From contig JAPJRA010000067.1 of NCBI GenBank assembly GCA_030824835.1, positions 1 to 10,755 of the forward strand: a stretch of 10,755 bases of DNA, read 5' to 3'. The notes beneath the pieces were generated by a model, which worked only from the letters and a program-made list of their open reading frames with translations, did not search any database and was not told the DNA's origin. The translations under genes and the position numbers were made by a program. The stretch comes from Geminicoccaceae bacterium. GTDB lineage: Bacteria; Pseudomonadota; Alphaproteobacteria; Geminicoccales; Geminicoccaceae. How positions within the stretch are numbered: position 1 is the stretch's first letter; each line of letters starts with the position of its first letter. This document shows, one piece after another, positions 6,202 through 10,755 of this stretch.

Positions 6202-6978
6202 TCAGCCCTTCCACACGCGCCAGGGAGCCTTGCCAGAGGCCCAGAGGCCTTCCAGATGACTGCGGTCGCGAATTGTGTCCATCGGATGCCAGAAACCGTG
6301 ATGCTGATAGACCGACATCTGGTTGTCAGCCACCAGGCGCTCGATCGGCGCGTCCTCCCAGACCGTGTCGTCGCCCTCGATATACTCGCCAACCTTCGGG
6401 CTCAGCACGAAATAACCGCCATTGATGAAGCCGCCATCGCCCTGGATCTTCTCCTTGAAGGCCTTGACGCGGTTGCCTTCCAGGCTGAGGGCGCCGAAGC
6501 GACCGGCGGGCTGGGTCGCCGTCAGCGTCGCCAGGCGGCCTTCCTGCTTGTGCAACGCGATGGTCGCGGTGATATCGACATCGCCGACACCATCGCCATA
6601 GGTCAGGCAGAAGGCTTCCTCATTGGCCACATAGGGCAGGATCCGCTTGATCCGGCCACCGGTCATGCTGTTCTCGCCCGTTTCGACCAGCGTCACACGC
6701 CAGGGTTCCGCCCGGGCGTTGTGCACCTCCATGGAGTTCCTCTCGAAGTCGAAGGTGACATCAGACATATACATGAAATAGTTTTTAAAATACTCTTTGA
6801 TGACGTTCCCGCGGTATCCGAGGCAGACAATGAAATCATTGATGCCATGAGCGCTGTAGATTTTCATGATATGCCAAAGGATCGGGCGCCCGCCGATCTC
6901 AACCATTGGCTTTGGCCTGATGCTGGTCTCTTCCGCGAGCCGAGTACCCAGTCCACCAGCCAGGATTACCGCTTTCAT
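6202..6978 (-). CDS. rfbF: Glucose-1-phosphate cytidylyltransferase
   Basis: 258 aa, the standard family length. It makes CDP-glucose from CTP and glucose-1-phosphate, the entry step to CDP-linked deoxysugars. Motifs are [14 protein letters not shown] (1-14, nucleotide loop), [19 protein letters not shown] (20-38), [10 protein letters not shown] (103-112), [14 protein letters not shown] (123-136, metal site), AGRFGAL (158-164), [14 protein letters not shown] (179-192) and [11 protein letters not shown] (228-238). The ATG at 6978 has AAGGG upstream and matches the family start exactly; a longer upstream extension is open but is not family sequence. It is first in a four-gene operon. Codons for roughly the first 75 residues are noticeably AT-rich at third positions (for example AAA GAG TAT TTT AAA), unlike the rest of the gene. 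Confidence 0.93.
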   Translation of the reverse strand: MKAVILAGGLGTRLAEETSIRPKPMVEIGGRPILWHIMKIYSAHGINDFIVCLGYRGNVIKEYFKNYFMYMSDVTFDFERNSMEVHNARAEPWRVTLVETGENSMTGGRIKRILPYVANEEAFCLTYGDGVGDVDITATIALHKQEGRLATLTATQPAGRFGALSLEGNRVKAFKEKIQGDGGFINGGYFVLSPKVGEYIEGDDTVWEDAPIERLVADNQMSVYQHHGFWHPMDTIRDRSHLEGLWASGKAPWRVWKG

Positions 6979-7060
6979 CTTCGACGCCCTTGCGACCACA
7001 GGAAGGTTGAGGAGCCACAGGATCTGCGACCCGGAGAGGTTGCCCAAATCTGCGGCGCGC

Positions 7061-7074
7061 GTACAAATTTGTAC
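7061..7074. promoter_or_regulatory. Candidate operator: perfect 14-bp palindrome GTACAAATTTGTAC
   Basis: An uninterrupted 14-bp palindrome in the divergent intergenic region, 82 bp upstream of rfbF. It contains the candidate -10 of the rfbF promoter, so a bound dimeric regulator would block transcription. The regulator is not in the window. Confidence 0.5.
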
Positions 7075-7096
7075 AGCTCACGACGCGATGCGTAAA
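7068..7096 (-). promoter_or_regulatory. Candidate promoter of the rfbF operon
   Basis: On the minus strand TTTACG (7091-7096) and TACAAA (7068-7073) are spaced by the ideal 17 bp, each matching four of six sigma-70 consensus bases. An AT-rich tract lies just upstream and could act as an UP element. The leader would be about 80 nt. Confidence 0.42.
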
Positions 7097-7102
7097 AATT
7101 GC

Positions 7103-7116
7103 AAAAAAGCTTTTTT
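7103..7116. repeat. A6-GC-T6 palindrome in an AT-rich tract
   Basis: AAAAAAGCTTTTTT, a 14-bp perfect palindrome 7 bp upstream of the -35 candidate of rfbF. It could be an UP element, a site for an AT-hook or xenogeneic silencer, or a weak hairpin. It is not near the end of any gene, so a terminator role is unlikely. Confidence 0.45.
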
Positions 7117-7333
7117 ATTTAAAATGACAATGTTGAGATTGGTGCGTTCCACGCTGCCCTGGCCGGCCCCTCCTTGGGGTGGCGGCCAAGCTGGCGGCTC
7201 GTTTCCCTTACCGGCTTCACAATCCCGAAAATGCATTCGCCTTTCGCTTGTATGCGTCGCAAAAAAGCGAGAGAGAGTAAGTTATAAGGACTTCGGTCTC
7301 GCCCCTTCCACCCGGGCCTACCCGGGTACAACG

Positions 7334-8254
7334 ATGAGCAGCAGCATGGACAAGACTCAGATCACCATCGGTATGCCCGTCCGCAACGGGGGTGATCAGA
7401 TCAGGGTCGCGATTGATTCCTTGCTGGCGCAGACCCATAGCGACATCAAGTTGGTCATTTCCGACAATTGCTCGACCGATGACACGCTCGAGATCTGCCG
7501 CGCCTATGCCGAGCGCGACCCCCGTGTCATCGTTCATGCTCAGGAAAAGAACCTGGGAATTTGCGGCAACTTCCGCTTTGTCCTCATGCAGGCCGATACG
7601 CCCTATTTCATGTGGGCCTGCCATGACGACATCTGGGAGCCCGAATTCGCCGAGCGCAACCTGCAGAACCTTCTGGCAAATCCCGGGGCCGTGGCCAGCA
7701 CCTCTCGGGTCGCCATGGTCTCGGTGGACGGCAGCCGCGCCCTCTCCAACGGCACCTACCCGCTGCAGGGCGATGCCCGGGAGCGCCTGGTCCGCTTCTT
7801 CTGGGATCCTGGCGAGGTATCCCGCTTCTATGGTGTCTTCCGCACTGAGCCGCTGAAGCGCAGCTTCCCCGAGGATATCGATGTCTTCGGCTATGACTGG
7901 ATCGTCATGGCCCTCAACCTGCTCGAGGGTGAGCATCTCGAGTTGCCGGAAATTCTGCTGGCGCGCGAGGATCACAGCGAGGACCACTATCATCGGACCC
8001 TGGTCCGCAAGGAGCCGCGCCGCCTGCACCGCTGGATGCCGCACCTGGGGATGATGCAGGTTCTGCGGCGAAAGCTGCCGCCGGAATTGTGGCAGGCCTG
8101 CCGCGCCCGGGTGCTTCGCCGGAACATGATTCAATCCCTGATGTATGCAAAGTACCGTGTTCCGGCCGTGGCGCCGCTGGTCAAACGTCTCTCCGCCCTG
8201 GAAAGGAGCAGGCTTCGTCTGCGCAAGCCCGGGCGGCTGGAGATCAGCGGCTAA
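7334..8254 (+). CDS. GT2 family glycosyltransferase (GT-A fold)
   Basis: 306 aa from the ATG at 7334. The N-terminal part is a GT-A domain: ITIGMPVRNGGDQIRVAIDS (10-29), LVISDNCSTDDTLEICRAYA (40-59) with the nucleotide-binding SDN, and YFMWACHDDIWEP (91-103) with a DxD-like HDD that would hold the metal and the sugar nucleotide. The second half (from about residue 145) is less conserved and basic near the end. There is no membrane segment, so it is probably a peripheral inner-membrane enzyme adding one sugar to the lipid-linked repeat unit. A longer in-frame extension upstream through the intergenic region is rejected because the family begins at TQITIGMPV. The start has no strong Shine-Dalgarno; ATG 7346 is an alternative. 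Donor and acceptor are unknown. Confidence 0.87.
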   Translation: MSSSMDKTQITIGMPVRNGGDQIRVAIDSLLAQTHSDIKLVISDNCSTDDTLEICRAYAERDPRVIVHAQEKNLGICGNFRFVLMQADTPYFMWACHDDIWEPEFAERNLQNLLANPGAVASTSRVAMVSVDGSRALSNGTYPLQGDARERLVRFFWDPGEVSRFYGVFRTEPLKRSFPEDIDVFGYDWIVMALNLLEGEHLELPEILLAREDHSEDHYHRTLVRKEPRRLHRWMPHLGMMQVLRRKLPPELWQACRARVLRRNMIQSLMYAKYRVPAVAPLVKRLSALERSRLRLRKPGRLEISG

Positions 8255-8367
8255 CTCCTCCTATTGGACCTGTTACCAGCTCGGCTTAAACCAAGGGTAG
8301 GCTTACGATTTATACCACTCGCCAAATGGTCGAATCTTCTTCCTGATACGCTCCGTCGGCGCTACTG

Positions 8368-8463
8368 TCTTTCCTCGAGATATTCATGCGAGAAGTGCAA
8401 TTGCCGGGGTGAAAACCCCTGGCCGCTGCCAATATCCCCGTATGAAGATCTCGATATGAAAGA
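8368..8463 (+). ncRNA. Candidate structured leader RNA upstream of the small membrane protein
   Basis: A long imperfect hairpin can be drawn by hand. 8368-8373 (UCUUUC) pairs with 8458-8463 (GAAAGA), 8375-8381 with 8448-8454, and 8383-8390 (UUCAUGCG) with 8439-8446 (CGUAUGAA), interrupted by small internal loops and including one G-U pair. The interior holds a second hairpin at 8403-8423: GCC and GGGGU pair with ACCCC and GGC around a GAAA (GNRA) tetraloop, with one bulged U. Unpaired segments 8391-8402 and 8424-8438 lie between the two. The outermost helix uses the first three bases of the AGAGG ribosome-binding site (8461-8465) of the gene at 8473. This suggests translational control by a riboswitch, a thermosensor or a protein-binding leader. 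It does not match any riboswitch class I can recall. A long shadow reading frame crosses it but has no coding character. Confidence 0.5.
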
Positions 8464-8472
8464 GGCGGGATC

Positions 8473-8658
8473 ATGTCGCTGATATCGCAGTCGCCTACCC
8501 AGCTGACGCGGCAGAATCAGAGTCATAGCCTGGAAGTAAACTTCCCGGACCTGGAAGGTACGGCGGAATCCGAATCCTCGCCCGCAAGAGGGATCTTGAT
8601 CGGCTTCGCCTTCTCCTTGCTGATATGGGCAGGGATATTCGGGTTCTTCTTCAGGTAG
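8473..8658 (+). CDS. Small single-span membrane protein, unknown function
   Basis: 61 aa. The first 39 residues are polar and slightly acidic (Ser/Gln/Glu rich). Residues 40-60 (GILIGFAFSLLIWAGIFGFFF) form one strong membrane helix ending in a single Arg. The ATG is preceded by AGAGG with 7-nt spacing, which supports translation. I recognise no family. It stands alone between two glycosyltransferase genes and has its own structured leader candidate and a hairpin downstream. A regulator, accessory subunit or assembly factor of the polysaccharide machinery is possible, but this rests only on location. The strong ribosome site and clean membrane helix make it more than a chance frame. Confidence 0.65.
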   Translation: MSLISQSPTQLTRQNQSHSLEVNFPDLEGTAESESSPARGILIGFAFSLLIWAGIFGFFFR

Positions 8659-8693
8659 TTTCGGCGCTCCTCCCTGTACTTTCTTGAAGAAGC

Positions 8694-8717
8694 GGCCTTA
8701 ATTTCCTGAGGAAGGCC
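8694..8717 (+). terminator. Candidate terminator after the small membrane protein gene
   Basis: GGCC (8694-8697) and TTCC (8703-8706) pair with GGAA (8710-8713) and GGCC (8714-8717) around a TGA loop, with a 5-nt bulge. An alternative fold pairs GGCCTT with AAGGCC. The following T-tract is short (TTGT), so termination may be weak or the hairpin may be a processing site. Confidence 0.4.
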
Positions 8718-8777
8718 TTGTAAAGTGGCGTCTGCATTGGTTTGACGTGACCATTTTCATGCAGGAGCCAGGGCGTA

Positions 8778-9791
8778 ATGCACAGCCCATCGGGGACGGG
8801 ACGTCCCTTTGTCAGCATCGCTGTCCCCGTCCTGAATGAAGAACACTATATCGCCGCCTGTCTTTCCTCTCTTCTGGTCCAACTGGATCCGCAGCAGGGC
8901 GAAATCCTGGTTCTCGACGGCGGTAGCACGGATCGCACCTGCGAAATCGTTGAGGAGATGCAGCGGAAGCATCCGCACATCCGCCTGCTTCACAACCCTG
9001 CCCGCCTGCAATCCGCCGCCGTCAATCTGGCCGCCCGTGTCGCATCGCCCGAAAGCAGGATCCTGCTCCGCGCCGATGCCCATGCCTGGTATCCGGCTGA
9101 CTTCCTGCAACGCGTCGTCACCGCGCTTCAGGAGCAGCGGGCGACTTCGGTGGTGGTGCCCATGATCACCGCCGGAAATGGCGCCATGCAGGAGGCCATC
9201 GCCGCGGCGCAGAACAGTCGCTTCGGAAATGGCGGCTCGGCCCACCGCATCCGACCGGCGTCGCAGTGGGTCGAACACGGGCATCATGCCGCCTTTGACC
9301 GTGACTTCTTCCTGTCCATCGGAGGCTACGACGAAAGCTTCACCCACAACGAGGATGCGGAGTTGGATCATCGGGCGATCGCAGCCGGTGGTCGCATCTG
9401 GCTCTGCGCCGAGGCTCCGATCACGTACTTTCCGCGCAAGGACCTTCTGTCCCTGGCCCGGCAGTATATGCGGCATGGCGGCGGCAGGGCGCGAACCCTG
9501 GTCAAGCATCACCTGACACCCAAGCCGCGGCAGATGGCGCCCGTCATCGCCTTGCTGGGGAGTGTGATGGGGCTGCTCATCGCCCCCTGGTTTCCGGCCG
9601 CTCTTCTCCTACCCCTCGCCTATGCCGGCCTTTGCCTGGGATGGGGGGCCTGGATGGCGTGGCGCACCGGCAAGGCCTCGTTGCTGGCCGCCGGCCCCGC
9701 CGCGATGACGATGCATCTGGCCTGGGGATGGGGATTCCTGCGCAGCCTGTTCCGCCACAAAGGCGCCCTGCGCCGGCAACCGCAATCCTGA
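8778..9791 (+). CDS. ExoA-like GT2 glycosyltransferase with C-terminal membrane segments
   Basis: 337 aa. It resembles succinoglycan-type ExoA transferases, which add a sugar to the undecaprenyl-linked repeat unit at the inner membrane. Motifs are VSIAVPVLNEEHYIAACLSSLL (12-33), EILVLDGGSTDRT (42-54), ILLRADAHAWYPADFL (95-110), QNSRFGNGGSAHRI (145-158), VEHGHHAAF (165-173), IGGYDESFTHNEDAELDHR (181-199) with catalytic-type ED, and ARQYMRHGGGRART (227-240). Hydrophobic segments near 253-270, 272-295 and 300-324 indicate two or three membrane helices. The ATG at 8778 has AGGAG at 10 nt and AGGG at 4 nt. It ends 29 bp from the convergent flippase gene. The exact linkage formed is unknown. Confidence 0.88.
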   Translation: MHSPSGTGRPFVSIAVPVLNEEHYIAACLSSLLVQLDPQQGEILVLDGGSTDRTCEIVEEMQRKHPHIRLLHNPARLQSAAVNLAARVASPESRILLRADAHAWYPADFLQRVVTALQEQRATSVVVPMITAGNGAMQEAIAAAQNSRFGNGGSAHRIRPASQWVEHGHHAAFDRDFFLSIGGYDESFTHNEDAELDHRAIAAGGRIWLCAEAPITYFPRKDLLSLARQYMRHGGGRARTLVKHHLTPKPRQMAPVIALLGSVMGLLIAPWFPAALLLPLAYAGLCLGWGAWMAWRTGKASLLAAGPAAMTMHLAWGWGFLRSLFRHKGALRRQPQS

Positions 9792-9820
9792 TCAACAGGC
9801 GGCCATTCTCAAACGGACTC

Positions 9821-10755
9821 TCAGGCCTGCTGGCCGGTCATCCGGCGCGGCAAGGCCAGCAGATGGGGGCGCAAGGCATTGCTGGCCAGGACGCCGGCCA
9901 GCAGCGCGATGCCAGAGGCCGCAACGGCCGTGATGAGGCGCGCCGGCAAGGACGCGAAGGCCTCCAGGGGCAGCCTTGCCAGTTCATAGCAGACCGCAAT
10001 GACGAGCAATTGGGGCAGGACGCTGACACTGACCCAATGCAGCGCCTGGCCACGCAGCCTTTGGCGGAAAGCGGTCCGGGTGAACAGAAAGAAGGCCAGC
10101 AGATTGGTGGCGGCCAGGCAGACCGCCGGCAGGACAACGCCATAGAGGGGCGTCAGCAGCAGGATGGCGGGCAGATAGAAGGCGCCGCAGATCAGGTTGA
10201 TCTTCAAGGCGGTCACGGGATCGCCTTCCGCCATCTGAAGCGCATGGGAGGGGCGGCACAGACCGCCCAGCGCATAGGCGATGGCCAGGATCGCCAGGAC
10301 CGGCGCGAAGTCACGCCCGGCGGACGGGTTGCCGCTCAACAGCTCCAGAAAGGCGCCGCCGAAGAAAACCAGGGCCCCCGTGGCCGTCAGCATCAGCACG
10401 AAGGTTGCCTGCGAGATCGAGAAGAACAACTCCCGCAACTCGGCACCACGCTCGGCACTGACATAGGCTGACATGCGGGGAAAGGCGGCGGTGATCAATG
10501 GCGTGGTCAGCCGCACCATGGCGGAGCACATGGTGGCGACCAGCGAGTAGGTCCCGAAGACCGACAGCGGCAGGACAGCGCTGATCACCAAAGAGTCGGC
10601 AATCTGCACCATCGTTCCGGTGGCCGCGGAAGCCATGTTCGCCACGGCGAAGCGCATGGTGCGCCAGATCAGATCCATCTCCAGACGCTGCCGGCCGAAG
10701 GAAGATGGAACGTTGCGGCCAGCCTGGTGGAGACGACATCCTTCGCGATCGCAGT
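9821..10755 (-). CDS. Wzx/ExoT-type polysaccharide repeat-unit flippase (5' end beyond window)
   Basis: The last 310 or so residues of a polytopic membrane protein. The frame is open from the right edge, and the in-frame ATG at 10678 is probably internal, because upstream codons remain open and the sequence fits the middle of a flippase. Seen are a basic segment (FGRQRLEMDLIWRTMRFAVA), then about six hydrophobic helices, including VLPLSVFGTYSLVATMCSAM, ATFVLMLTATGALVFFGGAF, APVLAILAIAYALGG, FYLPAILLLTPLYGVVLPAV and the last near LITAVAASGIALLAGVL. SVFGTYSLVATM followed by TAAFPRMSAYVSAE is typical of MOP-superfamily transporters such as Wzx and ExoT, which move lipid-linked repeat units across the inner membrane. 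The usual length exceeds 400 residues, so roughly a quarter to a third is missing. It converges on the ExoA-like gene. Confidence 0.82.
   Translation of the reverse strand, partial: CDREGCRLHQAGRNVPSSFGRQRLEMDLIWRTMRFAVANMASAATGTMVQIADSLVISAVLPLSVFGTYSLVATMCSAMVRLTTPLITAAFPRMSAYVSAERGAELRELFFSISQATFVLMLTATGALVFFGGAFLELLSGNPSAGRDFAPVLAILAIAYALGGLCRPSHALQMAEGDPVTALKINLICGAFYLPAILLLTPLYGVVLPAVCLAATNLLAFFLFTRTAFRQRLRGQALHWVSVSVLPQLLVIAVCYELARLPLEAFASLPARLITAVAASGIALLAGVLASNALRPHLLALPRRMTGQQA

Larger units (their letters stand above)
6979..7333. other. 355-bp divergent intergenic region between rfbF and the GT2 gene
   Basis: No credible gene is seen in this stretch. It holds a candidate minus-strand promoter (7068-7096) with an overlapping palindrome (7061-7074), an A6GCT6 palindrome (7103-7116) inside an AT-rich tract (about 7090-7137), and a TATAAG box (7283-7288) without a recognisable -35 that could serve the plus-strand GT2. 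Two ACCCGGG copies (7310-7316 and 7320-7326) lie just before the GT2 start. The region is richer in A+T than its neighbours. Confidence 0.6.

Noticed and set aside
7310..7327. Two ACCCGGG copies just before the GT2 start
   Set aside because: Short SmaI-like palindromic repeats are expected by chance in GC-rich DNA, and no regulatory pattern is evident.
6866..7333. N-terminal extension of the GT2 frame into the intergenic region and rfbF
   Set aside because: The upstream codons overlap rfbF antisense and the promoter region and lack family similarity. The GT2 fold starts right after the ATG at 7334.
8264..8482. 72-aa plus-strand frame across the structured leader
   Set aside because: It overlaps the hairpin and the start of the small membrane protein, lacks a good ribosome site, and has no recognisable feature. 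Base pairing explains the segment better.
1..10755. CRISPR arrays, tRNA/rRNA genes, insertion sequences, prophage genes
   Set aside because: No regular repeat-spacer series, tRNA-like cloverleaf, transposase motifs or phage proteins were seen. The only repeat family is the iterons.

Overview
This GC-rich window looks like part of an alphaproteobacterial plasmid, probably from the Rhodospirillales/Acetobacteraceae. A replication module (a RepA_C-type initiator gene plus an iteron origin with a DnaA box) sits in the middle of an exopolysaccharide (EPS) or surface-polysaccharide gene cluster. The taxon is inferred from GC content, codon use and the RepA type; no gene here fixes it.

Layout. Positions 1-1772 (minus strand) hold the export end of the cluster: a 453-aa outer-membrane beta-barrel protein, followed by a Wza/GumB-like polysaccharide export lipoprotein cut by the left edge. 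Positions 1773-1960 hold a candidate promoter whose -10 lies inside a perfect 17-bp hyphenated palindrome. Positions 1961-2914 (minus) are repA. Positions 2971-3161 are the putative origin: five GGAGTTA(T/A)CCCCC iterons, a 34-bp AT-rich segment and a consensus DnaA box. A sixth iteron covers the stop codon of repA.

Positions 3199-6978 (minus) form a tight four-gene operon for a nucleotide-activated sugar: glucose-1-phosphate cytidylyltransferase (rfbF), an extended SDR, a dTDP-4-dehydrorhamnose 3,5-epimerase-like protein, and a homoserine-dehydrogenase-like oxidoreductase with a SAF domain. The operon ends at a strong hairpin terminator next to the origin. A divergent 355-bp intergenic region (6979-7333) carries a candidate promoter overlapped by a 14-bp palindrome. 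Positions 7334-9791 (plus) hold a GT2 glycosyltransferase, a structured leader RNA candidate in front of a 61-aa single-span membrane protein, and an ExoA-like GT2 with C-terminal membrane segments. From the right edge a Wzx/ExoT-type flippase (only its C-terminal part is present) reads back on the minus strand and converges with the ExoA-like gene.

How it fits together (inference). The rfbF operon makes an unusual CDP- or NDP-sugar, the two GT2 enzymes build a lipid-linked repeat unit, the flippase moves it across the inner membrane, and the Wza-like lipoprotein with the beta-barrel exports the polymer. The polymerase, the co-polymerase and the initiating transferase are not in the window. 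The least expected elements are the long paired leader RNA before the small membrane protein, the iteron overlapping the repA stop codon with origin iterons spaced near whole helical turns, and a CDP-sugar operon without a recognisable CDP-glucose 4,6-dehydratase.
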